Positions 1 through 8,305 of a stretch of 64,000 nucleotides of DNA are shown one piece after another. Position 1 is the first letter of the stretch. Every line of letters begins with the position of its first letter. The notes under the pieces are model-generated. The model saw only the letters and a program-made list of their open reading frames with translations. It was not told the DNA's origin and made no database searches. The position numbers and the translations under genes were made by a program. The DNA comes from Flagellimonas ochracea. Lineage in GTDB: Bacteria > Bacteroidota > Bacteroidia > Flavobacteriales > Flavobacteriaceae. Where the stretch lies: positions 248,001-312,000 of the forward strand of contig NZ_JAAABI010000002.1 of NCBI RefSeq assembly GCF_009903685.1, written 5' to 3'.

Positions 1-1
1 A

Positions 2-325
2 ATGGAAATCCCTTCCTTTGTAATTCATACTCTTTTTGAGAACATCATCGAACAATCAGTGTTCAAAAAGCAGGAAAATCAACATTTTTATGTAGTATTC
101 AATATTTTGGAGAACCATGTGCAATTAAAAGTTGACTATCGCGAAAATGAGAAGCCTAGTTCTGCTACCCCAGAGTACAGGCAAGGAATAGTCCAATTAC
201 AGGAACAAATTGACTTGCTGAACAGTGTAAAAGGTTATGGCATTACCTATAAAACTCTCGATGAGAAACAAACAAAAACTAAAAGCATAGAATTAATGCT
301 TCCTAATCTTTATTCGAAGAGCTAA
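2..325 (+). CDS. C-terminal fragment of a LytS-type sensor histidine kinase (5' end outside window)
   Basis: Only the end of this gene lies in the window. The reading frame is open to the left edge, so the ATG at position 2 is probably an internal Met. The 107 visible residues resemble the C-terminal ATPase half of LytS/YehU-type kinases. The IPSFVIHTLFENIIEQ stretch sits where these proteins carry the N-box (usually IPP...QP.VENAI.HG), and the later RQGIVQLQEQIDLLN stretch matches the helix before the last strand. The N-box keeps E-N but lacks the usual H-G that follows. No clear DNG (G1) motif is visible, so ATP binding may be poor. It reads toward the convergent plsC gene 36 bp away. No LytTR regulator is visible. 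Confidence 0.6.
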   Translation: MEIPSFVIHTLFENIIEQSVFKKQENQHFYVVFNILENHVQLKVDYRENEKPSSATPEYRQGIVQLQEQIDLLNSVKGYGITYKTLDEKQTKTKSIELMLPNLYSKS

Positions 326-361
326 ATCAAGTTTTCTTCATTAGGATGCCGAAACTATTAT

Positions 362-1129
362 TCAGCGCTTATTTGTCAACTCTGTTAGCAGGAGCTCTCG
401 AACCTCTTCCCGAAGCGTCGATTTATCTTCAGTCCCTAAGATTCCAGTTTCAAAAAAAGGCAACACTTTAACCCTTACCTTTCCGGGACCTCCACTGAAG
501 AACGTGAAAGAAAATCGTTTTTTGTTATCATAAAAAACAATGGGGACTACCGGTATTTTATGGGCAATGGCCATTCTGAATGCGCCATCCTTAAATTCGT
601 CCAATAGAACGCTCTCATCGGGCACTCCCCCCTCAGGAAAAATGCAGATACTCAACCCTTGGTTCAATCGCCTTTGGGCTCTGAGATACACTCCTGTGCG
701 ACTTTTTACGTTGTCACGATCGACCAAAATGCAAACCCGTTTATAAAAAAAGCCGAAAATGGGAATTTTTACCAATTCTTTTTTGCCAACAAAAACGAAT
801 GGGTTTTTGCTCACAGCCAGCATCAACATAATATCGAGCATACTGGTATGATTGGCTACGAGCATATAGCTTTTTCCTTTTTCTAGCTGCTGTTCCCATG
901 TGATTTTTGGAATACAGCCCATCCCATAAAGTATAGGCTTAGCCCATAAGTTTCGGGCCATCCAAAAAAACTGGGGATATGTTTTTTCAGAAAGCGTAGC
1001 AACAATCAAAAAAGGCATGAAGATAAAAATGGGAATTGCGACCAATATATAAAACCAAAGCCTATACGAAATATGCCCAATACTTCTAAAAAGATGTGTC
1101 ATATTATACATTGAATTCCCAAGCTTCAA
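362..1129 (-). CDS. plsC: 1-acyl-sn-glycerol-3-phosphate acyltransferase
   Basis: This 255-residue protein is a PlsC-type acyltransferase, predicted to add the second acyl chain to lysophosphatidic acid at the inner membrane. The catalytic HX4D motif is present as NHTSMLD at about residue 92. FPEGG, the acceptor-binding motif, follows at about residue 164. A hydrophobic N-terminal segment (about residues 22-48) would anchor it in the membrane. The length is normal for the family. It is convergent with the kinase fragment on its left and divergent from the sensor kinase at 1343, with about 210 bp of shared upstream DNA. A related lysophospholipid acyltransferase with another acceptor cannot be excluded. 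Confidence 0.9.
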   Translation of the reverse strand: MKLGNSMYNMTHLFRSIGHISYRLWFYILVAIPIFIFMPFLIVATLSEKTYPQFFWMARNLWAKPILYGMGCIPKITWEQQLEKGKSYMLVANHTSMLDIMLMLAVSKNPFVFVGKKELVKIPIFGFFYKRVCILVDRDNVKSRTGVYLRAQRRLNQGLSICIFPEGGVPDESVLLDEFKDGAFRMAIAHKIPVVPIVFYDNKKRFSFTFFSGGPGKVRVKVLPFFETGILGTEDKSTLREEVRELLLTELTNKR

Positions 1130-1342
1130 AATTAAATTTTAAAGATGATTTAAATGGAAGATTTTCGGCTTGAATATTTAAACAAGATAAAATTCTTATT
1201 TCTTTCGTATCTCTTTTCTTCCCTGATACCAATCACAGAAAAAAAACATCTATCGTAATCTCTTAATTAACTATCTTAAGAATTGATAAAGACCAATACA
1301 CTCTTTTCAGGACGAAAATATCGGAGGCCTAAGTTTAAAAAA

Positions 1343-3190
1343 ATGAAGTATAGTATTTTGTTTTTAATCCTATCTTTTGGTTTAGGAATTGTGTGCCAAG
1401 CAAACGGACAAGCCGAAAAGTCCATTCCCTTTGAGGTCATAAAAAACCCCAAACATTTTGATTCCATTAATAAAACGCCAATTGAAGATGGTTATAAACC
1501 TACTTTCTTTTTTTCAGAGAAGACAATCCCAGATGATGAATATTGGATTCGGCTCGATTTCTCCAACGCCATCCCTGATTCATCTTTCAACAATACCTTG
1601 TATTTGAAGATGAACTCCTTCGACTATGGATATTTGTATTATTGGAATGGAACACGGATTTCTAAGAAAACTATAGGCCATTTTGAAGAAAACTCGGCAA
1701 GCAAAAAAATCCCCTTTGAAAACTACTATTCTGAAGTTCAAATAGACATTAAAAATCTAATCAAAAAAAAATATATTTATATAAAGGCAAAGCGTATTAC
1801 CTTCAATGAAAGCATCCAGAATTGGAATTTTAGCTATTCATTCACACCGGCTTATTCAAATTACGACCTAAGTGACTTGAGGAAGCTGGTCCACTATTAC
1901 ATTTTTGCTGGACTATGCCTAGTGATTTGGCTCTCAACTTTGAGTTTTTTCTTCTATTTGAGAAAGTATGAGTTTCTTTTTTATTCGTTTTATATCTTGC
2001 TTCTTTTCTTCTATGTGGCAGGAGAAATCCTTAATATTAACTCATATATTTTTGGAGAAAATCAATTATTGCAGCACTGGTGGTCACAAGGCCTAATAAT
2101 ACCCGCTAACATTTTTTATGGTTTCTTCTTTATCTATTATCTAAGAACCAAACAAGACTATCCTAAAATCCATACACTAATGTATGTGATAATGGGCGGA
2201 TTGATTTTGACCCTAACGGTAATAATTGTTTTTTACTTTTCAAATTATTTAAACGGTCTTATTTACATAAACACCTTTTTTATGAAGGTAGTCTATGCTC
2301 TGTGTGTTCTGGGTTTATTTTACTTGATTTTTTATCCTAAAAACAATCTGGCTTATTTTGTTATTTTTGCTTCGTTCGCATTTCTGATTTCCTCCTTAAT
2401 CCATATCTATTTTGCCGATCCAAACGACGGTCTTTTATTGAACAGCAGGTACTATCTGCTACTTGGCTGTGTTTTGGAAATTATAATATTCACAGTAGGT
2501 CTTAATTACAAGGTTCATTTGGAATTCAAAGAAAATATTTCTTTGCAACAAAAAGCATTGAATGAAAAAAATAGGGCCTTAAGGGCTCAAATTAACCCAC
2601 ATTTCATTTTTAACGCTTTGAATTCATTGCAAAATTTGATTATTAAAGACAATAAGGTTTCCTCCTTAAAATATCTTTCCAATTTCAGTCGTTTGGCCAG
2701 AAGTGCCTTAGAGAGCTCCATAGAGCCCGATGCAACACTCCAATTGGAGATAAACATGCTAAAAGATTACCTAGAACTGGAATCCCTAAGATTTGACAGC
2801 GCTTTTTCTTATGAAATAGTCTGCCAGAAAGGTTTGGACACGGAGTCCATTAAAATACCGTTCATGATTTGTCAACCTTTTGCGGAAAATGCGATAATAC
2901 ATGGATTGCTTCCCAAAGAAGATGACAACAAAAAATTGATAATCAGTTTTAGTTTGGATGAAAATATTTTGACTTGCCGTATTGATGACAATGGTATTGG
3001 AAGACAGGCAGCAAAAGATAATGGTTCTTGGCATCAAAGAGCAAGAAAGTCACGAGGCATACAAGTGAGTAAGCTCCGTCTTGATTCAAGTGGATTAAGG
3101 GCCAACAATTATGAAATAATTGATAAAAAAGATTCCAATGGTAACTCTAAAGGCACCACAGTAATCATAAAAGTAACGGTGTCTTTTTAG
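1343..3190 (+). CDS. 7TM-DISM sensor histidine kinase, LytS/YehU type
   Basis: I place the start at the ATG at 1343 because it begins a clear signal peptide (MKYSILFLILSFGLGIVCQA). The frame is open 20 codons further to a TTG. A periplasmic region of about 150 residues resembling 7TMR-DISMED2 follows, then about seven membrane helices (roughly residues 185-400), then a cytoplasmic kinase. RAQINPHFIFNALNSL (near residue 415) is the His_kinase box with the phospho-accepting His. QPFAENAIIHGL is the N-box and DDNGIG the G1 box. Such kinases normally signal to a LytTR response regulator, but none is adjacent, so it appears orphan here. The DISM architecture suggests sensing of a carbohydrate or envelope ligand, which is inference. 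Confidence 0.88.
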   Translation: MKYSILFLILSFGLGIVCQANGQAEKSIPFEVIKNPKHFDSINKTPIEDGYKPTFFFSEKTIPDDEYWIRLDFSNAIPDSSFNNTLYLKMNSFDYGYLYYWNGTRISKKTIGHFEENSASKKIPFENYYSEVQIDIKNLIKKKYIYIKAKRITFNESIQNWNFSYSFTPAYSNYDLSDLRKLVHYYIFAGLCLVIWLSTLSFFFYLRKYEFLFYSFYILLLFFYVAGEILNINSYIFGENQLLQHWWSQGLIIPANIFYGFFFIYYLRTKQDYPKIHTLMYVIMGGLILTLTVIIVFYFSNYLNGLIYINTFFMKVVYALCVLGLFYLIFYPKNNLAYFVIFASFAFLISSLIHIYFADPNDGLLLNSRYYLLLGCVLEIIIFTVGLNYKVHLEFKENISLQQKALNEKNRALRAQINPHFIFNALNSLQNLIIKDNKVSSLKYLSNFSRLARSALESSIEPDATLQLEINMLKDYLELESLRFDSAFSYEIVCQKGLDTESIKIPFMICQPFAENAIIHGLLPKEDDNKKLIISFSLDENILTCRIDDNGIGRQAAKDNGSWHQRARKSRGIQVSKLRLDSSGLRANNYEIIDKKDSNGNSKGTTVIIKVTVSF

Positions 3191-3279
3191 GAAATGATTC
3201 CTCAAAGCACCAACCTTTATGTGTGAATCAAGTATGCACAGGTAGACTTTTTTGCACACTAACCAATAAATCTGATTTC

Positions 3280-3522
3280 ATTGGAATTCTTTATGCATTA
3301 CTTATTGGGGCGCTAGCTGGGTGGCTGGCAGAAAAGATTATGAAAGGCGGCGGTTTCGGTGTTCTTTTGAACATTGTTCTTGGTATTGTGGGCGGTGTTG
3401 TTGGAAATTGGGTCTTTGGCGCACTGGGCGTCCATATTGGTTCCGGTGTTGTGGGTAATCTCATAACAGGTGTCATTGGGGCCATTGTCGTTCTCTTTAT
3501 TGCTGGGCTGTTCAAGAAATAG
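3280..3522 (+). CDS. GlsB/YeaQ/YmgE-family small membrane protein (start codon unusual)
   Basis: This is a small, glycine-rich membrane protein of the transglycosylase-associated/GlsB family, with three hydrophobic segments and the family pattern GxxAGWLAxKIMKGGG at its start. Family members usually begin MGILYxLL or similar. Here the equivalent position is an ATT codon at 3280 (I-G-I-L-Y-A-L-L), giving 80 residues. The only conventional in-frame start is a GTG at 3223, which would add 19 residues (N-Q-V-C-T-G-R-L and on) that do not look like family sequence. No in-frame ATG exists. Members are linked to envelope stress, but their biochemical role is unknown. It lies 89 bp after the sensor kinase, followed by a strong terminator. 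Confidence 0.75.
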   Translation: MGILYALLIGALAGWLAEKIMKGGGFGVLLNIVLGIVGGVVGNWVFGALGVHIGSGVVGNLITGVIGAIVVLFIAGLFKK

Positions 3523-3544
3523 ATTTCGGCAAACCATATGAAAT

Positions 3545-3567
3545 AGCGGCTTCGGCTGCTTTTTTTA
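3545..3567 (+). terminator. Rho-independent terminator after the GlsB-like gene
   Basis: The sequence AGCGGC-TTCG-GCTGCT forms a six-pair stem (one G-T pair) closed by a stable UUCG tetraloop and followed directly by seven T residues. It lies 23 bp after the stop of the GlsB-like gene and 40 bp before trpS, so it should end transcription of the kinase/GlsB unit and separate it from trpS. Confidence 0.85.
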
Positions 3568-3606
3568 TCCCTTTCGGATGCTTACATTTACGGACAAAAA
3601 TCAAGC

Positions 3607-4575
3607 ATGGCCCGAATTTTAACCGGCATCCAAAGTACAGGAACTCCCCATTTGGGAAACATTTTGGGAGCAATAATTCCCGCTATACAAATGGCACAAG
3701 ACCCGAAAAACGAGTCTTTTCTTTTTATTGCTGATATGCATTCGCTCACCCAGATCAAGGATGGTGAGCTATTGAGACAGAATACATACGCCATCGCTTC
3801 AGCTTGGCTTGCCTTTGGTCTTGACATCGAGAAAACCGTTTTTTACAGGCAAAGCGATGTGCCCCAAACCGCTGAATTGGCATGGTACCTCAGTTGCTTT
3901 TTTCCATATCAGCGATTAACCTTGGCCCATTCTTTTAAAGACAAAGCTGATAGACTGGAGGATGTAAATGCCGGATTATTTTCTTACCCCATGCTTATGG
4001 CGGCGGATATTTTATTGTACGATGCCGATATCGTACCCGTTGGGAAAGATCAATTGCAGCATTTGGAAATGACCCGGGATGTTGCATCCAGATTTCATAC
4101 TCAGATGGGTGAGGTATTTGTACTGCCACAAGCCAAAATTCATGAAGAAACCATGTACGTTCCGGGTACTGACGGGGAAAAAATGAGCAAGAGCCGCAAC
4201 AACCTTATTGACATTTTCCAACCGGACAAAAAATTACGTAAACAGATTATGGGTATCGTTACGGACAGTACCCCAATGGAAGAGCCTAAGGACCCAAGCA
4301 AGGACAATGTCTTTGCGCTTTACAAGCTTTTGGCCGCTCCGGAGCAGGTTGAAGAAATGAGCGCCAATTATTTGGCAGGAAACTATGGGTATGGCCACGC
4401 CAAGCAAGCCTTATATGAGCTTGTTTTGAACAAATTTGAAGAGCCCCGTGAGAAATTTGATTACTACATGACCCATTTAGATGAAGTAGATGAAGCCTTG
4501 GCCGTTGGCTCGGAAAAGGCCAGAAAAGTAGCCGACGATGTATTGGGTAGAGTCCGAGGAAAATTGGGATATTAA
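3607..4575 (+). CDS. trpS: Tryptophanyl-tRNA synthetase
   Basis: This 322-residue class I aminoacyl-tRNA synthetase charges tRNA-Trp with tryptophan in the cytosol. The N-terminal TGIQSTGTPHLGN stretch holds the HIGH-equivalent motif (PHLGN). GEKMSKSRN at about residue 195 is the KMSKS loop. DLLLYDADIVPVGKDQ-like sequence around residue 140 (ILLYDADIVPVGKDQLQH) is the tryptophan pocket and dimer region. The length is typical of bacterial TrpRS. It starts 40 bp after a terminator and appears to be transcribed alone. No tRNA-like T-box leader is visible. The only gene after it is a decayed ORF on the opposite strand. Confidence 0.97.
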   Translation: MARILTGIQSTGTPHLGNILGAIIPAIQMAQDPKNESFLFIADMHSLTQIKDGELLRQNTYAIASAWLAFGLDIEKTVFYRQSDVPQTAELAWYLSCFFPYQRLTLAHSFKDKADRLEDVNAGLFSYPMLMAADILLYDADIVPVGKDQLQHLEMTRDVASRFHTQMGEVFVLPQAKIHEETMYVPGTDGEKMSKSRNNLIDIFQPDKKLRKQIMGIVTDSTPMEEPKDPSKDNVFALYKLLAAPEQVEEMSANYLAGNYGYGHAKQALYELVLNKFEEPREKFDYYMTHLDEVDEALAVGSEKARKVADDVLGRVRGKLGY

Positions 4576-4588
4576 TTCGATTTATCTT

Positions 4589-4924
4589 TCATTCTAAACC
4601 TGTGCATTGCGCAGGTGAAGAATCCCACGTAATCAAGGAAAAGTCCATCTTTGGGTTTGCACTTTGAATCAATTCAAGCTTTTTTATCCGCATCCAACCT
4701 GTTATTTCTTTTTTACGGGCAATAGCATCTTGTACCTATATATATTTCTCCATGTATAAAAGATATCAATATCTGGCGGCAAAAGTCTTCTTCCCCAACG
4801 GTATATTTTCTTGATGTTCCGTCAAGCGTGTCGCCAAATTGTTTGTTATTCCAGTGTACAGCATTGGTTTGTTTCTATTTGTCAAAATGTAGACATAGTA
4901 AGTATGTTTGTCTTCAATATGCAT
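4589..4924 (-). pseudogene. Disrupted GIY-YIG nuclease-superfamily gene
   Basis: Read leftward from the ATG at 4924, the first frame gives MHIEDKHTYYVYILTNRN, then LYTGITNNLATRLTEH and KKTFAARY. This is the classic small GIY-YIG domain (YYVYIL...YTGITNNL...R..EH), and it stops abruptly after about 55 residues. Homology continues in another frame with YLLYMEKYI, an in-frame TAG, then VQDAIARKKEITGWMR and KKLELIQSANPKMDF to a TGA at 4589. A frameshift and a stop therefore break a gene that would encode about 110 residues, normal for UPF0213/YhbQ-like proteins. It fills the otherwise empty trpS-dprA interval. The breaks could also be sequencing errors, but two independent lesions make decay more likely. 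Confidence 0.8.
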
Positions 4925-4935
4925 ATTGTTACTGT

Positions 4936-4965
4936 AAGAGATTCTTCGCTACTCTCAGAATGACA
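4936..4965. repeat. Single copy of a dispersed Bacteroidota palindrome-type repeat half
   Basis: The bases GAGATTCTTCGCTACTCTCA followed by GAATGAC are, on the opposite strand, GTCATTCTGAG...AGCGAAGAATCTC. This resembles the short dispersed GTCATTCTGAGCG(N)AGTCGAAGAATCTC-like elements common in Bacteroidota genomes. It resembles the element at 16817-16903 in this window. It lies between the disrupted GIY-YIG gene and the end of dprA. No matching inverted partner is present, so it is a half element. Confidence 0.5.
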
Positions 4966-4967
4966 AT

Positions 4968-6074
4968 TCAAATAGCCTCGAACAATTTACCAGGTAACGG
5001 CCTTATTAACCCTTTCATTTCCATATTAAGCAGCGTAGAGGAGGCTTTGTAAATGGGCAATTTGCATTCCAACGCCACGGTGTCCAATAATTGCTTGCCT
5101 TTCGATTGCAGATAAGAATAAATGGCTTGTTCTTGTTCTGTCAACTCCACAAACAGTTGTTTTTGAACCATACTTTCTTCCTTTTTCTCCTCTAATTCCC
5201 ACCCCAGAAGATAAACGAGTTCCGCAGCGGAAGTCAGCAAATTTGCTTTTTGCCGTTTTATCAGATCATTACATCCCTTACTGAACTTATCGGTGCTTCG
5301 ACCCGGCACCGCAAACACTTCCCTGTTATACCCGTTGGCCAAATCGGCCGTGACCAAGCTTCCTCCCTTTTCTGCTGATTCTACAACAATGGTGGCCTCA
5401 CTCATTCCAGCAACAATTCGATTTCTTTTTAGAAAGTTTTCCCTTTCTGGTGTACTGGTGCTCCAAAAATCCGTCAAGAATCCCCCGTTTTCAAGGATTC
5501 CTTTAGCATACTTTTTGTGGGCTTTCGGATAAACCTGATTGAGTCCATGGGCCAAACATGCAATGGTTTGCAAGCCCTTGTCCACAGCCGCCCTTTGAAT
5601 AGTAATATCCACACCATACGCCAATCCGCTCACAATAATTGGATCAAGGGGTGCAATCTCTTCAATGAATTTCTCACAAAAATCGGTACCGTAGCTGGTA
5701 ATGTTCCTTGTACCCACGACACTAATTATCCTTTTGTTGTTCAAATCAATATTCCCTTTCTTAAAGAGTAAAATGGGACCATCTGGGCAATGCTTTAGAT
5801 ACTCTGGATAGTCATCAGCGATAAAATAGGAGGTATCAATCCGTTCCTGGACCAAAAACGTATATTCTGCCTCTGCTTCTGCTAAATGAACAGGGTCAAA
5901 AAGCCCTTTCAAAGTCTGTTGGCCTATGCCGTCAATTTTGAGTAGGTGTTGCCGTTTATCCTTAAAAACGGCCATTGGGCTACCACAACGGGCAATCAAC
6001 TTTTTGGCAGTAATATCTCCAATGTTGGGTATGGCCTGCAGCCGAAGTGCTGCAATAATTTCAGGTTCAGTCAT
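4968..6074 (-). CDS. dprA: DNA-processing protein DprA (Smf)
   Basis: This 368-residue protein binds incoming single-stranded DNA and loads RecA during natural transformation. The N-terminal helix-hairpin-helix region (about residues 1-60, PNIGDITAKKL and IDGIGQQTL) is followed by the DprA Rossmann-like fold. That core shows VVGTRNITSYG, SGLAYGVDITIQRAAVDKG, IVAGMSEATIVVESAEKGGSL and FAVPGR. A C-terminal winged-helix DprA_WH domain (about 300-368) completes the usual three-domain layout. DprA is widespread in bacteria with no known competence, so its presence does not prove transformability. It is divergent from the HU/SPOR gene at 6180. Confidence 0.96.
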   Translation of the reverse strand: MTEPEIIAALRLQAIPNIGDITAKKLIARCGSPMAVFKDKRQHLLKIDGIGQQTLKGLFDPVHLAEAEAEYTFLVQERIDTSYFIADDYPEYLKHCPDGPILLFKKGNIDLNNKRIISVVGTRNITSYGTDFCEKFIEEIAPLDPIIVSGLAYGVDITIQRAAVDKGLQTIACLAHGLNQVYPKAHKKYAKGILENGGFLTDFWSTSTPERENFLKRNRIVAGMSEATIVVESAEKGGSLVTADLANGYNREVFAVPGRSTDKFSKGCNDLIKRQKANLLTSAAELVYLLGWELEEKKEESMVQKQLFVELTEQEQAIYSYLQSKGKQLLDTVALECKLPIYKASSTLLNMEMKGLIRPLPGKLFEAI

Positions 6075-6179
6075 TTGATTTGGGACTCAAAGTTGTCCAC
6101 AAAATACAGCTTTTCAAATGTTAATAAAAAGTGATGGGCTACATTTTGTTCTCCTTCTTTTTTTACAATATTTGTAGCT

Positions 6180-7124
6180 ATGCGGATTGACTTCTACATA
6201 GAACAGTTGCTTTATGATCACCACTGCGTAGTTGTTCCTGGTTTTGGGGCATTTTTGTCCCATGCGAAACCGGCCAAGCTGGATACCGTATCCCAAACCT
6301 TGGCCCCTCCCTTCAAAACCATTTCCTTTAATTCGCAGTTGAACAAAAACGACGGTGTTTTGGTTTCCCATATTGCCCGAGACAAAAACTTGGGCTACGA
6401 GGAACTCTTACAGGAGGTGGAGCAAGTGTCCGAAACATGGAAAAAGAAGTTGGAACAGGGTGAAAGTATTGAACTTTTCAACATTGGAAAGCTATGGGCC
6501 AATCAAGAACAGCGCATTCAATTTCAACCAGAAGATAAAATCAACTATTTGACTTCATCCTTTGGGCTTTCGTCTCTTGCAATTACTCCTATTCAACGCG
6601 AGATGCTCAAGGAAGAAGTTGAAGAATTGGAAGAAAAAATTCCCTTTATTATTACCCCTGAAAAAAGGGAAGAGTCTTCGTTCAGGCCATGGCTGAAATA
6701 TGCTGCCGTTCTATTCTTTGCCGTTTCATTGGGTATCACTTCATATAATACTTATGGCGATTTGCAGGAAAAGCAAGTTGCTGTGCGACAAGAGGCCCAA
6801 CAGGAGGTTTCACGGTTGATTCAAGAGGCCACTTTCTTTGAAAGCGATCCTTTGGAATTGCCCGCCATAAATATCAATGTAACCAAGAGAAAGCTTGGCA
6901 GACACCATGTTATTGCCGGAGCATTCAGGATTGAGGAAAACGCCGATAAAAAGGTTGCACAGTTAAAGGAAAAGGGGTACAATGCCTTTTATTTGGGCCA
7001 GAACAAATATGGGCTTCACCAGGTAGCCTATGATAGTTTCGAGAATCCGAAGGAGGCACTTGCCTTTCTTCGCAAGGTAAAGACCACCGATTCTAGGGAT
7101 GCCTGGCTGCTTTCAGAGAAATAG
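6180..7124 (+). CDS. HU-CCDC81 and SPOR domain membrane protein
   Basis: The 314-residue protein has a cytoplasmic N-terminal half with two HU-like repeats of the HU-CCDC81 type. The first carries YIEQLLYDHHCVVVPGFGAF and the second SIELFNIGKLW. One transmembrane helix follows (about residues 176-193, KYAAVLFFAVSLGITS), and a C-terminal SPOR domain (about 240-310, HHVIAGAFRIEENADKKV onward). SPOR domains bind denuded peptidoglycan strands at division sites. This architecture is characteristic of Bacteroidota and may link the nucleoid or cytoplasm to septal wall, which is inference. The gene starts 105 bp from divergent dprA, and a thioesterase gene follows 57 bp downstream. Confidence 0.88.
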   Translation: MRIDFYIEQLLYDHHCVVVPGFGAFLSHAKPAKLDTVSQTLAPPFKTISFNSQLNKNDGVLVSHIARDKNLGYEELLQEVEQVSETWKKKLEQGESIELFNIGKLWANQEQRIQFQPEDKINYLTSSFGLSSLAITPIQREMLKEEVEELEEKIPFIITPEKREESSFRPWLKYAAVLFFAVSLGITSYNTYGDLQEKQVAVRQEAQQEVSRLIQEATFFESDPLELPAININVTKRKLGRHHVIAGAFRIEENADKKVAQLKEKGYNAFYLGQNKYGLHQVAYDSFENPKEALAFLRKVKTTDSRDAWLLSEK

Positions 7125-7181
7125 CCTTCTTTTCTTTAATACCATTTTCCGCTTCAATATCTTTGCGCAAATTCTAGAGGT

Positions 7182-7697
7182 ATGCGTGCAAAGACTCCGA
7201 GTGAATCACGAACAATTATGACAGATTTGGTTTTGCCCAGTGAGACCAATCCCCTGAACAATCTTTTTGGAGGCGAGCTTTTGGCCCGAATGGATAGAGC
7301 GGCCAGTATTTCGGCTCGCAGGCACAGTCGCAGAATCACGGTGACCGCCTCAGTGAATCATGTGGCTTTTAACCACGCTGTGCCTCTCGGGAGCGTGGTA
7401 ACGGTTGAAGCATCCGTTTCCCGGGCTTTTAGGACATCTATGGAGATTTTTATAGACGTTTGGATTGAGGACCGATTTACCGGAGATCGTACTAAAGCCA
7501 ATGAGGCGATTTATACTTTTGTAGCGGTAGATGATACTGGAAAACCCACCGAGGTTCCTCCTCTAACTCCTGAAACCGACTTGGAAAAAGAGCGTTATGC
7601 CGCCGCTTTGAGACGCAAACAATTAAGTTTGGTGCTTGCCGGCAAACTTCCGCCATCTGAAGCTACTGAACTGAAGGCCCTGTTTTTTGATAGCTAA
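7182..7697 (+). CDS. Acyl-CoA thioesterase, hotdog fold (YciA/BFIT type)
   Basis: This 171-residue protein is a single hotdog-domain acyl-CoA thioesterase. The helix-containing motif NPLNNLFGGELLARMDRAAS (residues 23-42) is the family signature; its Asp is the usual catalytic acid. TASVNHVAFNHAVPLGS and the MEIFIDVWIED strand fit the same fold. It hydrolyses acyl-CoA to free fatty acid and CoA in the cytosol; chain-length preference cannot be read from sequence. The C-terminal extension after about residue 140 is charged and typical of cytosolic long-chain types. Its stop codon overlaps that of the convergent gene on the minus strand by 4 bp. Confidence 0.9.
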   Translation: MRAKTPSESRTIMTDLVLPSETNPLNNLFGGELLARMDRAASISARRHSRRITVTASVNHVAFNHAVPLGSVVTVEASVSRAFRTSMEIFIDVWIEDRFTGDRTKANEAIYTFVAVDDTGKPTEVPPLTPETDLEKERYAAALRRKQLSLVLAGKLPPSEATELKALFFDS

Positions 7698-8305
7698 AAT
7701 GTGAAAAGTGCTATTCCAACAGAAGGTAGAATTAGTTTTATATCATTGAAAAAACCATTTAACTCCGAAGCTGTGTCTACTTGCAATAAGTCCCATTGAT
7801 GGTCAAGCTTAAGATAAATACCAATTGAATCGTTAAGGTTGTATGAAATTGCCAAGTTTGATGTTAATGAAAATCCATCATCCTTAAATCTAGTAGTGCC
7901 CTGTGTGTGCCAATATTGCACATAGCCAGGTCCAACTGCTATGTGAAGTCGAAGATAGTTGACTAATTTCAATGAATATCCTCCCGTAATGTGCAAGTGT
8001 AGGATTCGACTGTTCGAAATACCGCCCACCGCAGATATATTTTCTACATTTCCTTTAAAATAATTTAATTGGCCTCCAATGGTCCAATTGGATGGAAAGA
8101 GTACCCTGCCATCCAAATTAAGTCCTCCTTGTAAATTGTATCCCTCCATCACAAAATTATTTCCATACGATATCGGTAATGAATATGAGATGCCAAAAAT
8201 TCCGAAAGGTACTACATTCGACTTTTTGGTCTCTTCTTGTGCAGCAGTGTTCATGACGTAAACAAGGCAGAGAATTGGGAAAATCGTTTTATATTCGAAT
8301 TTCAT
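7694..8305 (-). CDS. Putative outer-membrane beta-barrel protein, unknown function
   Basis: I do not recognise a named family. The 203-residue product begins with a signal peptide (MKFEYKTIFPILCLVYVMNTAAQ), and the rest alternates polar and hydrophobic residues in short strands ending in SVGIALFTF. The terminal Phe is typical of outer-membrane barrels assembled by BamA. Repeated strand-like segments such as NLQGGLNLDGRVLF and GGYSLKLVNYLRLHIAVGPGY look like an 8-stranded OmpW/OmpX-like barrel. It overlaps the upstream lipoprotein gene by 17 bp, so the two are probably co-transcribed and may work together in the envelope. Confidence 0.6.
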   Translation of the reverse strand: MKFEYKTIFPILCLVYVMNTAAQEETKKSNVVPFGIFGISYSLPISYGNNFVMEGYNLQGGLNLDGRVLFPSNWTIGGQLNYFKGNVENISAVGGISNSRILHLHITGGYSLKLVNYLRLHIAVGPGYVQYWHTQGTTRFKDDGFSLTSNLAISYNLNDSIGIYLKLDHQWDLLQVDTASELNGFFNDIKLILPSVGIALFTF

